A stretch of 64,000 nt of DNA from Cryptomeria japonica (taxonomy: Eukaryota > Streptophyta > Pinopsida > Cupressales > Cupressaceae). The position numbers and the translations under genes were made by a program. Location of the stretch: contig NC_081414.1 of the NCBI RefSeq assembly GCF_030272615.1, positions 6,767,001 to 6,831,000 of the forward strand, given 5' to 3'. The notes beneath the pieces are model-generated. The model was not told where the DNA came from, did not search any database, and worked only from the letters and a program-made list of their open reading frames with translations. Every line of letters begins with the position of its first letter. The stretch's first letter is position 1. Positions 1 to 10,225 of the stretch are shown here, one piece after another.

Positions 1-62
1 AGTGTTATTGTTTTTGCTATCACTAATTCACCCCCCCCCCCTCTCTCAGTGCTTTATAAGTC
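1..62 (+). repeat. LTR 3'-end remnant of SIRE-like Copia
   Basis: The C-rich stretch after 'aattca' (about 25-50) resembles the C-run that closes three other LTR-like ends in this window (8651-8688, 41512-41554, 44571-44603). It abuts pol sequence directly, so the intervening gag-pol has been lost. The element start lies left of the window. Confidence 0.4.
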
Positions 63-77
63 TATCAATCTACTATT

Positions 78-419
78 GAAGTGGAGTACATAGCTACTGC
101 TACATGTTGTTCACAAGTTCTTTAGATGAAGCAAACACTCAAGGACATTCATGTAGAGTATGCAGATCTAATCTCCATTAAATGTGATAATTCAAATGCT
201 ATTAACATCTACAAGAACCCTGCCATGCACTCAAGAACAAAACATAAAGCAATTAAGTATCATTTCTTGAGGGATAAGGTAGCCAAAAAATAAGTCAAGG
301 TTAAATATGTAAGTATCATTGAGCAAGTGGTTGATATCTTTACTAAACCTCTGCCTAAGGACGCTTTTGAATATCTGAGACTGAGGTTGGTTGTTGTTCC
401 TCCCTCCTTCAGCACTTAA
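78..419 (+). pseudogene. Copia RNase H C-terminal fragment
   Basis: This is the tail of a Copia polyprotein. The frame from 78 reads the conserved EVEYIA start of the RNase H 'TEAEY' region, then KCDNSNAI (catalytic-site block), HSRTKHKAIKYHFLRDK, and the closing VDIFTKPLPKDAFEYLR. RNase H degrades the RNA strand of the reverse-transcription hybrid. Two in-frame stops interrupt it: TAG near 126, where relatives carry Trp, and TAA near 291. The reverse transcriptase, integrase and gag are missing because the fragment is fused to LTR-like sequence on its left. Downstream lie several polypurine tracts and an LTR start at 813. Confidence in the family is high; function is lost. Confidence 0.85.
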
Positions 420-812
420 ATGAATATAGAGGTTTATGGTTCAGGGGGAGCTCATAGCTTCACATTATACATCCTTGAACCCATGTGTGTGCTCCTAGTG
501 TGATGGAGCAAATAGTTATGGTTCTCAGGGGGAGACTGTTGTTGAACAGGATCAACAAATTGATAGTAGGCATTGTTGTTGCATAAAGGGGAGAAGTTGA
601 GGTGTTGTTGATGTACACGACGTGTTATCAACCACCTATAAAGCACGGTTGTCACAGGGGGAGTGCCATGTGTTTCCAACTGAATGAAGAAGGTCAAAAT
701 GGGAGAACATACGCGGTTGACAGCTGGTTGTTGCGTCCTTTTCCATTGTTGTCAAAGGGGGAGATTTTGAGTGAGGTTGACAGAGGTTGACATCAATGCC
801 AAAGTGGGGGAT
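420..812 (+). other. Pre-LTR spacer with serial polypurine tracts
   Basis: Between the RNase H tail and the LTR, G-rich purine runs of the form GGGGGAG occur near 444, 527, 584, 655 and 756, and a final one at 803-811 directly precedes the LTR start TGTTGG. The last is the functional-looking polypurine tract that primes plus-strand DNA. Serial tracts between pol and 3' LTR are characteristic of SIRE/Maximus-type Copia elements (family knowledge). Confidence 0.6.
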
Positions 813-1528
813 TGTTGGCATTAATTGTCATTGATGTAAACAGTTAAGAAGATGCAGTGGACGGAGATGTAGAGATGATAAATGTCAGATAGAACAAGTG
901 TGGCTTGACTTGGAAAAATTGTTGTTGCAACATAACATAATCCATTGTGTTAGTCACACAAGAAGATATAGAAGACAAGCATGGAGTGAGTCACTAGGTC
1001 TTGCAAATTGGACAAGAAGACATAGGCCATTGAGTTGGTAAGGCATTGAGCAAACTGGTCTAAGTCAAGAAAAAGTCCAGTTGCAGTTATGCTAACACAC
1101 TATGTTAGTTGCATGCAGTTACAGGGAGTACCAGTCACACACTGTTGCAGGGATAGCATAACACATTGTGTTATCGCTATCGCTATTTCACGGTCAACTA
1201 TCTACGTTGACCCAAGATAGTTGTGAAACTGCTAAAGGGGATGTCAAAAACACGAAAGGTGTATTGCCTCGCCATCCCACAAGGAAGACTTAAGACAAAA
1301 GTCCCTGCGGGGTAGTTTCCAGGGATGTCAATGATGGACTTATTGCCCCGCCATCCCACAGCATGGAAGCTTGGAGAAAAGTGACCTTGCGGGGTAACAT
1401 AAAAGCAAAAGGCATCCCCTACTACCACGTGACAACAAAGATTGAAGTCAAGCAACCTCGCAAAGAAACAACAAGCATAGCAAATTGTGTCCCCCATTAT
1501 CTCGCGGTGATTAGAGTTGAAGTGAATG
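813..1528 (+). repeat. SIRE-like 3' LTR (right end unresolved)
   Basis: It starts TGTTGGCATT immediately after a purine tract and shares the phrase 'tgtcattgatgt' with the LTR at 7607. The expected C-rich 3' end is not present before 1529, so the LTR is truncated, either by decay or by E1 arriving at 1529. No gene is visible. The 1200-1500 stretch has short open frames on both strands with no recognisable product. Confidence 0.45.
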
Positions 1529-2035
1529 TGTTGAAGATTGGCAGCGTCAGTCATCACTTCCAGCCTAAGGAAGACAAACATGTAAGTGGCATAATCGGCT
1601 AAGAGGGAGTGTTGATGCTATGGTCGGATTCCTTCAGGCCAACATAGACAATATAAAGGTTGTGATAATATAACTATTGTGATATAGTAATTATATTGAT
1701 AATAAAAATATTATATTATTATTGTGATAATATTGTGATAATATAATCATATTATATTTATTTGTGATAATATAATTATTATATTATTGAGATAATATAA
1801 TTATATTATAATTATAATTATATAATATAACTATAGTATATAATAATACAATATAATTAATTGAATTAATTGGGCCAAGAGTGGTGACCCTTGGTGAAGG
1901 GACACCACCAAAATATATATATATATCTATACGAAGATCACATCTTCCTCTGAATAATAATAAATAAATAAAAAGGTCAATGCTCAGCAAACCGAAGACA
2001 TTCTATAGCAGTGCAATACCCATAGATAAATAGCA
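1529..2035 (+). repeat. E1 5' LTR
   Basis: It begins TGTTGAAG and ends AGCA next to the primer-binding site. Its copy at 4299 is preceded by the purine tract, which fixes this start. A second TGTTG start preceded by the same AAGAGGGAG lies inside it at 1610, so the LTR head looks duplicated. Most of 1660-1870 is A/T-rich simple sequence. Confidence 0.75.
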
Positions 2036-2047
2036 TGGTATCAGAGC
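2036..2047 (+). other. E1 primer-binding site (tRNA-iMet)
   Basis: TGGTATCAGAGC, the 12 bases complementary to the 3' end of plant initiator tRNA-Met, sits directly after the LTR. Confidence 0.9.
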
Positions 2048-3689
2048 GGGTACGAAACCCAGGAAAAAGGCCCTGATACAGTAGCAACATCTAACAGAAG
2101 AGAATGGGGAATGATTACATTGTACACATCTAAGTCATATGCATTCGTAATCACATTCCGACGATTCACAAGTGACAGCGATTACAAGGGAAGCAAACTC
2201 GATTTTACCAATACCTCATCAAGCAAATTGCATTATCATCAGTGACTTCATCTATCAAAGGTGGCGATAATGTTTGTTTCAAACAAGAATCATTGTGATC
2301 AGCGAATTTGCCTAGCGAACTCTCGTTATCATTGTGTGAATCCATTGTCATTTAGGTGGCGACATTGTTACACCTAGCTACATCGATTCCACCATTTAGC
2401 GTGATCTAGGTTGCATTGAATTCATAGTCATAGCAACCACTAAAATAGCAAATTGTGTCTGCTATTCCAGCGATTCCCAATTTTGATCAAGCATTTCAGA
2501 GTGAATGCATTTCTTTGACGGCGTTTTTCAAGTTGAAGGCAATCACTTCATTAGCATAAGCGATTTTAACACAGCAATTTTGTTTGTTTGATAGTGATTC
2601 ACATTGCTAACCCATATTGAAGTCATCACAGTGCGATTTAGGGACAATGTGTAGTGTTTCCTACTTGCCTTCATTTCCAGCAATATCAGGATTATTGTTT
2701 GATAGTGAATATATCTTCACAAGAAGCGATTACATTCTAAAATGGTGATTTCAAACTTTTGATCGGCTATTAAAATCCATCAGCGAATCAATTAGAGAGT
2801 GATGGCAATGCGATTTTGAGGTTGGCGATTTGTGTTTGGATGCAAAATAACCCATTCAGTTCCAAGATCAGATGAGCGGATTATCATTGTATCAGCTAAT
2901 GATGATGTGAAGATCGAGTAGTAGGCATTGCACGAGAGAGGAGGCCAAGTTTGGAAACTTGTGAAGAATTGTATTTGAGAGTTTTGGTTGCACATAGTCT
3001 CCTACTTGGTGCACAATTGTTAGTCAGATTTATTCCTAATGAATAGAGAGGCGTAAGTGTGCATTGGCATACCGGAGTCAGAGATGCAGTCTGAAGGTCG
3101 CATTTAATACTGCCATGAGACTCTTCCTCTGCTAGTTGTGAAGCTTTAGGAGCAACTGCAAACAATGGTGTATTAACTCCTATTGTTGGGAAACAACATT
3201 TGCTTGGAAATGTTCATACTTGGCTAGGATGGAGTATCTTTCCTGTATGATTCTTAAATTTTGAAGACTATTGCGGGTAATTAAGAAACTCTACAAGAGA
3301 CAAGGAGTCGTATGTGACAGAGTTATCACATAAATAGACAGACAGTGAGCTTGTATCTGGATGTGACTACAATCTGTGGGTTCTTTCTTTGCATTGGCCA
3401 GAGCATTTCCAATATATTGCTTGGTTCGAGTGTGCAAATATTGTGCAGTGACTCTTCCTTCATATTGGATTAGAGATTCAGAGGGAGCTTGAGTGACAGA
3501 TGGAGCATGTCAAGTCCTTTGCAGAGGATCGGCAAGCTTGTGAAGCAGTGTGGCTTCAAATGCTCCTTGTTTGGTCAAACATTGGAGCCACTATAATTTA
3601 TTGTATCAAAGGTGTGAGAATGTTGCCCTTGTTGAGAGGGTGTCTCTGCTGAGAGGGAGTCTTAGAATTCAGATGTTCTTATTATGTGA
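2048..3689 (+). other. E1 internal region, no gene
   Basis: Non-coding, with many short direct repeats of the type 'agcgatt'. No gag, protease, integrase or reverse transcriptase motif is visible on either strand, which supports a non-autonomous element. Confidence 0.6.
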
Positions 3690-4260
3690 TAAAATGCATT
3701 CTTCTCTATAAGAGAGAAGTTAGAGGTATTAGCCCTTGCAATGCATTTCTCTTTGAGAGAGACTTGAGATGTAAGCCCTTATCTCCACCCTCTGATATGG
3801 TTCATGGTGGATGGCATGTGTGTGATGCCATGACAACACCATGCGAGAGAGTCTGTGGTGATTCTTGTACTTGTGTGTTTACCCTCTAGATGAGCCATGG
3901 TGAATATCATTGTGAGGTGACAATCTCACAATGACAAACACTTGTACATCTCACCATCATTGTGAGGTGACAATCTCACAATAATGTTTGATATCACGTG
4001 AGGTGATATCTATGGATATGTCATAATGGTTGATATCACATGAGGTAATATCTATCGATAAACCATAATGGTGGATATCACGTGAGGTGATATCTATGGA
4101 TATTCCATAATGGTGGATGTCACGTGAGGTGATATATATGGATATGCCATGATGGTTGATATCACCGTGAGGTGATATCTTTCCTTTCCACATTAGGATG
4201 TAGCCATTGTGGTCAAGCATCACGATGAGGTGATGTATTGTCACGATGAAGTGATATGTC
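3690..4260 (+). repeat. E1 minisatellite with palindromic units
   Basis: The left part (3690-3800) has the 'atgcattcttctct...agcccttg' unit that is also found in E2. Then come two hairpins with 9-10 bp stems (TCATTGTGAG / CTCACAATGA, about 3907-3984), and five units of about 42 bp at 3990, 4032, 4074, 4116 and 4158. Each of the five is an inverted repeat (GATATCAC ... GTGATATC); three keep a CACGTG core. An open frame of 95 codons on the opposite strand is a by-product of the repeat. Confidence 0.85.
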
Positions 4261-4298
4261 TTGTGCAGCTGGAAGTATCATCCCTAGCTAAGAGGGAG

Positions 4299-4632
4299 TG
4301 TTGAAGATTGGCAGCGTCGGTCATCACTTCCAGCCTGAGGAAGACAAACATGTAAGTGGCCTAATCGGCTAAGAGGGAGTGTTGATGCTATGGTCGGATT
4401 CCTTCAAGCCGACATAGACAACATAAAGGTTGTGATAATATAACTATTGTGATATAATAATTATATTGATAATATAGTAATTATATTATTGTTGTGATAA
4501 TATAATATAATTATATTTATTTGTGGTAATATAATTATTATATTATTGAGATAATATAATTATATTATAATTATAATATATATAATAATATAATATAATT
4601 AATTGAATTAATTGGGCCAAGAGTGGTGACAT
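4299..4632 (+). repeat. E1 3' LTR, truncated
   Basis: Direct copy of 1529-1889 with small gaps. It follows 'ctagctaagagggag' and ends abruptly at 'gagtggtgac'. The right third, including the terminal CA, is missing where Copia integrase sequence begins. Confidence 0.8.
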
Positions 4633-4639
4633 ATTGAAT

Positions 4640-5181
4640 TAATGGGTTACTTTCTTGAGAGAAAAAATTGAAGCTTTAGAAATGTTTGAAATATTCAAGT
4701 CTATGGTGGAGAATCAAGTTGATGCTAAGATCATATGTTTAAGGTCTGATAGAGGAGTAGATTTTACTTCAAATGAATTTGATAGATTCTATGAGTATGG
4801 TATTAGAAGACATTTTTTTACTCCTTGGACCTCTCAGCATAATCGAGTTGTGGAAAGAAAGGATAGGATTGTTGTTAAAATGGCTAGAACTGTGATGAAG
4901 GATGCTAACCTGCCTAATATGTATTGGAGAGAGGTTGTGCATATTGTTGTTTACATTCTTATGAGTTGTGGGATGGAAGACCTCCTATAGTCAAGTATTT
5001 TACAATATTTGGAAGCAAGTGCTACATAAGGAGAGATGAGGAAGATCTAGGGAAGTTTGGTTCAAGATCAAATAAAGACATATTTTGGGGATATTCTACA
5101 AGGAGTAAAGCATACTGGTGTTACAACAAGGGACTAAATAAGATTGTAGAAAGTGCAAAAGTCAGAGTTAGTGAAGAATGA
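4640..5181 (+). pseudogene. Copia integrase fragment
   Basis: Integrase inserts the cDNA into host DNA. The frame from 4640 reads the LRSDRG(V/G)DFTS block with the second catalytic Asp, then WTSQHNRVVERKDR with the catalytic Glu, and then the MARTVMKDANLPNMYW motif. A frameshift near 4980 moves to the frame with FTIFGSKCYIRRDEEDLGKF and DIFWGYSTRSKAYW, the usual C-terminal Copia integrase region. The fragment ends with TGA at 5179. Both flanks are non-homologous, and gag, protease and reverse transcriptase are absent. It is a dead relic. Confidence 0.85.
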
Positions 5182-6479
5182 AATCAGACTATGATATAAA
5201 CTTTAAAAAATTACATGCATTTTGCCAATAGGGTTAGGTTTGCACTTCAAAGAGTCCCTAGTTTGTCTTAAACCCTAAACCCTAGGTCTTTAAAAAATGG
5301 CTAAGTGAGCCTTTGTTTTAAGTCTTGCACTTTATCTTATATCCCTTTGGTGAATTGTTTGGTTGGTTTCATGTCTTAAGTTGTTGATTGAAGGGTCTTT
5401 ATGTCATGTCTTGATTGGCCCCTTCCCCTAGGAACCTTTTCTCCAAGATGTTCTTTATTTTCCAAAGTACGTCATGCTTAAATTTTAATTATCTTCATTT
5501 GATGGTCGGCATTGCTTTGCATCCTCCTAATCCATGATTAAGTGCTTCCACCTTCATGAGAGTTGTTCGATCAGATTTTGGGGCCCGCGCAACACTATAC
5601 CCATAGGGCCAACATTGAAGATTCAAAAGGATGATTGAATGGTTGGCGTTCACCCGCAAAGAAGATTTTTGTCATAAGAGATACACCCACAATGCTATGA
5701 TCACCATCTGATCAAAATGTGGACCCAAGCACTGGGCCCTCAACATAGAGAAAGAAATCTAATAGCCAGTGTTGCAGCATGGCCAAGGAAGATGTGAGAG
5801 TTGTTAGGCCACTAGGACGATGTTAGTTGTTGATTTGAAAATGGGCCCATTGAAGGTGCACTAACATGTTGAAAGAGTTGGAATGTATTGATTGGCTCGT
5901 GCCTTCGTGATGCTAGAGTTTCCAGAGGTGAGTCATCCCCACGGAGCCATGAAATGATGACATCTATCCCACAGAGCCACTATTTTGGACAGGAAAATTA
6001 AAAGGAAATGTAACTATTAAGTTTGATTAATTTTGGATGTCTTCGACTATCCGATAGTGTGCATTTCTAGAGCATCAATGGTGGAGAATTGAATTGCAGA
6101 AATGACTAATTCAATGCAATAAACACACATGAATTCCAGTAAGTTTGACATGACTGAAAATCTGATTGTTGCAAATAGAAAGATAAATGTTTAAGGTTGT
6201 GTTGTGTGTCATAATTAGTTCCAGTTGCTAGAATTCGAAGTATTGAGTACAGAAGCTCATTGTAGAGAAAATTAGGGTTTCCTAGCAAAATTCAACAGTG
6301 ATTTGAATTGAGCAATAAGTGACTATTTTCTTTAACATTTTCAAGTTCCCTATTCAATTCTTACTATGCTTTCAAGTGTTAGTGTTCTAGTGATATGAAA
6401 GTGTGTTTACACTAAGTTCAGTAAAACCCTAAGCAGTTTGTGTTGAAACCCTAGTCTGTAATCTTTCATAGCTGTGAAA
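5182..6479. other. Intergenic, nothing recognised
   Basis: No coding motif, LTR pair or RNA gene is seen. A short 'aaccctaaaccctagg' string near 5270 is too small to be telomeric. Confidence 0.5.
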
Positions 6480-7252
6480 ATGAGTAGACAAGCAGAAAGT
6501 AGTCGAAAGGCTCCTTTGAGAAAGATAGATGAAGATTTAATCAAACAGTTGGATGGAAAAAAAATTGTACATAATGTTCATGGTCTAAGGGGTATAAATG
6601 ATACATTACTTGACAGATTGCATGGTGTCTATGATCTGTGATGTTAATCTCCCAGAAATGGGATGAAACTTGTTCAATCATTTCCATTGGAAAACAAATA
6701 TGAAGTCCCCATTGTGTAATGCATAGATATTGGATTTGGGTAAGATTATTTGTCCAAATTTATTTGTGGATGTTGATTTCATCAAGATGGTTGTACAAAG
6801 ATATGATCCTGCTAGAAGGGCAGTGTTAATAGCTAATAATGGGGTAATGATAGAAACCGATAGATGGACAATTGTAGATGCTTTTGGTTTGAGCAAAGGA
6901 GCATCAATTAGTCTAGACCCCAAGAGATATGAAGAAAACAATTATATTCATGATAAGTTGTATAGGACAATTTTGGTCCCAAGGTTTAGATGAAAGGATA
7001 AGAACAATAAACCAATTAAAAATTTTGACCTAGAGAGAGAGCCCTTTGGGATAAATACTTGTAGATGCAATGGGGAAACTAGAAATTGAACAATTATATA
7101 AACAGATGAATGGACTAGTAAAACAAAAAGAAAATGTAAAGAAAGATTTATATAGGTTAAGAGACATTGTAGATATGCATCTTTCTAGCATGGTGAAAGT
7201 TCTAAAGGATTCTCAAACTTTGAGTGCACGTCTATGTTCTAGCAAGTTATGA
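6480..7252 (+). pseudogene. Unidentified ORF remnant upstream of SIRE-like 3' LTR
   Basis: Three plus-strand pieces in different frames appear to be one decayed ORF. The first starts at an ATG at 6480 (MSRQAESSRKAPLRKIDEDL) and stops by TGA near 6640. The second, 6730-6993, reads DLGKIICPNLFVDVDFIK and later RWTIVDAFGLSKGASIS. The third, 7070-7252, is Lys/Glu-rich and coiled-coil-like (LEIEQLYKQMNGLVKQKENV). I do not recognise a family. Position between where pol would be and the 3' LTR at 7607 is where SIRE-type elements carry an extra, envelope-like ORF, but no signal peptide or membrane segment is visible, so this is only positional. Confidence 0.45.
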
Positions 7253-7606
7253 TGTTGCAGAGCACACCATTCTGGAGTCGAAAGTCGGATCAAGATTCTA
7301 ATTTATGTAGAAGTTCATTGGAATTCTGCTTGGTCGGAATTAAAAGTTATTCATCGAAACATCGTTGCCCCTACCCTACAGAATATGTAAATGAATTGTT
7401 GGTGAGGTTTCCTTTTGTTATTATATTTTCTTGGAGCATTTTTGTTGATGAAGTATTGTACATAGGGGGAGTAAGTTCAGTTCTATAGCCCTTCTATACC
7501 GTTTTCCTTTGATGTCAAAGGGGGAGAAGTTTTGGATTGGAGAAGTTTTGTTTACGGAAGGTTATGTGTTAGCATAGGTGTTGGCATCAATGACAAAAGT
7601 GCAAAT

Positions 7607-8688
7607 TGTTGCAAATATGCCATTCAGATTGTCATTGATGTCAACTCTTTGGTCCAAATGAAGTTCAGTTGTGTATAGTTTGGTCCAGATGAGCACAAGA
7701 TGTATATATGTCTCAGATGTTAGGCAAATGTTCAAAACCAATACCAAATGGCAAATAATGCTAGCCTCATATGTTTGCGAAGCATATGTGTACTCTATTT
7801 GGTCCAGTCAACATTGGGTTAAGTTTAGATGATCATGTACAAAGTTTGTACAGGTTCTATGTGTTGCAAAGGAATGTGTTGCATTCCTCATCTTACTAGT
7901 AATGTAAGGATGTTATGGGTCATTGGATCATGTTCCTAGATTTTCTTAACTTCTTTCATGGTGGTCTACTTATTTCAATTTTGATTCGGGGATTAAAAGT
8001 GTGTATACATTAAGAAGGCATTTTGTGTGTATGATTGTGTATGGTGTAAATAGAATCTCTTTGGAGGAATTTTGGATGGTGTGCCAGCTCGATATAACGT
8101 CTTTGTGTGTTCTGCATGAGTTGTATGGATCATTTTTGGGCCTATGGTAAATACACACTTTACATCTTCTCTTGGTTGACCTTATGAATAGCTTTGTTAT
8201 TTCGGTTGGTATATATAGTGCAGTTCAGTTGAGTTATTGGGTGTGCAACATGGAGTTGATATAGAGATATATGTGATGTGAGTTTGAAGCGAAACAAAGT
8301 TTTGAAATTGTCACAGTGCAGAATAAGTCAAAAGACCTTTAATCAGGGGACTGTTATCCACATGTTGATAAATGTCAGTCTCCTATACAATTCAATCTTT
8401 TATTTCCATTGTATCTAGACAGATGTTTTGTATCTTGCCCTAAAGAAGTGTTCTTCAGTTGTTCAAGTCTTTCATTTGTGGCTAAATCTTTGTAAACATT
8501 ATATATATATAGTGAGTTGAAGCTCACCGTGGTTTTTTCTTGTTTGAGTTTTCCACATAAAAATCTTTGTGTTCTTGTGTGGATACTTTGCAGGTTTCGT
8601 GCATGTTTGTTGATTGGAGATTATGGTTGTTCAAGTTTTGGTATATGCTAATTCACCCCCCCTTCTCAACATCCAATTGTGTTCAACA
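7607..8688 (+). repeat. SIRE-like LTR, complete
   Basis: It starts TGTTGCAAAT after a decayed purine tract. GGGGGAG-type tracts also occur near 7462 and 7517. It ends with the C-rich run at 8655-8662 and the terminal GTTCAACA, giving TGTTG/CAACA inverted ends over 1082 bp. It shares 'tgtcattgatgt' with the LTR at 813. Given the tract on its left, it is a 3' LTR. Confidence 0.7.
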
Positions 8689-9571
8689 TTTTTATGCTTG
8701 CACAAGAGTTCAATGGGGAATGGATGTGGTTGTGATGATGTAGCTTGATGCGGGCTAAAATCAATTCAATAGAATGTAAGTATGCTTCAAGGTTGATTGA
8801 TGAAAAGAGAAACGAGGAAGCCTCTTATATAAAGAGCATCCTAAAAACAGAGGGATGAGATTAAAAGGTGGGATAAAAGATGGTCAACTAAGATTAAAGG
8901 GCAGGTAGAGGAAATAATAAAATAACGGGAGTGGTTAAAATAATTGAGGGGAAAAAACTAAGTGAGTTAATTTAAGGAAAGCGTTTATATGTTACTAAGT
9001 TGTTTAGAACATAGAGAGAAAGAGACGACAAATATTAAATTACTTGCTGCTAAAAATAAAAGGCAACGACTAATCTCCACATAAAATAGCATTGTAAATA
9101 AACTCCCAAATCTGCAAAACAAAATGTTTTTTCGTCTATTTTTTTGTGGTTTAACAACAATAGGGATGTGCATCATGAAGATTTAACTATTGAAAATCTC
9201 GCGAAAATACGTTGTGTTTTGCGAATTTTAGAAATTGTACGTAGTTTTGTGTGGAATTTAGCCACTTTCAAAATGAAACATGGTCAATAAAAGAAATCAT
9301 GGGGCATGAGCACTCTCATTTGTGTCCAAACGTGTGGGGAGTTCCACGCCAACCTATGAGCATTGAATGTAAATGAGGCTGAAGGATGCTCATATTAAGT
9401 AGAATGATTATAGTGATGCCAAGATATCATGGGTTAATGATTTCATAGCTTACTAAGACTGCCGAAAATTGATATTGTTACTCAAGACTAACTCATTGTC
9501 ATCATTCCCGTGATTTGCTAATAAGGCGGCAACCTTATTTCCTTCATGATAGCAATGTGCAACAATGAAGG
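8689..9571. other. A/T-rich spacer, no gene
   Basis: Nothing is recognised on either strand. The right end is the ATGAT target-site duplication (9572-9576) of element E2. Confidence 0.5.
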
Positions 9572-9576
9572 ATGAT

Positions 9577-10225
9577 TGTTGTTGTTGTAGCTAGGTCGGG
9601 TCCTTCTAGGGCCGACCTAGCATGATTAGATGGCTAAGTGGCCTGTCGCCCTTAGCCATGATAAAGGGCAACAAATTAATGCTTATGATGGGCACTATGA
9701 TCCGATTCAGGTTTGGCCCTAAATGGGCAAATTAATTATGCAAGATGATGTAACTTGTAATGTATTGGTCTGGCCTCATTTGGGGCGATTCATGTAACTT
9801 GTAAATATGATGTAACTTGCAATAGATCCTGGCCTATATGCGTAACTTGTAATTCATGATGTAATTATGATTCTTGGTGCCAAAATATGCAAGGCTGACT
9901 AGAGGCCTATTGAGGACAAAGTCACCTATATATGACAAGTGATTTTAGATCAAATCACCATCAATGAGCAGCGAACTACTTATGATTATAAGCAATGATC
10001 TACTTCTGATTACAAGCAGTGAATTACTCCTGATAGAGATCAGTGAATTATCTCTTGATTAGGCGAATCACTTAGGGTTCCTGAATCTGTCTAAAGGATG
10101 GCGAATTTGTATTCCAAGCTGAGTGAACATGCTTCAGTGTTGTCGAATGAAGTTACAATGACAACGATCTGCATTTGAAGGATTGTCAAGGTCATAGCAT
10201 TTCAGATAAGTTTGCCCTAGCATGG
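9577..10225 (+). repeat. E2 5' LTR, left part
   Basis: It starts TGTTGTTGTTGTAGC and is split by insertion X after CATGG (10221-10225). A TATA-like 'ctatatatg' at about 9929 could be the element's promoter. Compared with the 3' LTR it shows several differences per 100 bp, so E2 is clearly older than the Copia element nested in it. Confidence 0.9.

Larger units (their letters stand above)
1529..4632 (+). mobile_element. E1: non-autonomous LTR retrotransposon (LARD-like)
   Basis: Two direct copies of an LTR (1529-2035 and 4299-4632) flank 2.3 kb without any gag or pol. A tRNA-iMet primer-binding site follows the 5' LTR, and the purine tract AAGAGGGAG precedes the 3' LTR. The 3' LTR is cut off at 4632, so no target-site duplication can be read. 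Its internal minisatellite and purine-tract context match element E2 (9577-22027) although the two LTRs differ, so both look like members of one non-autonomous lineage that uses another element's enzymes. Which partner supplies them is unknown. Confidence 0.8.

Noticed and set aside
3957-4244. 95-codon minus-strand ORF with repeated His/Ile/Asp units
   Set aside because: Entirely explained by the 42-bp palindromic tandem repeat.
5263-5285. Telomere-like CCCTAAA repeats
   Set aside because: Only about two units, within unrelated sequence.
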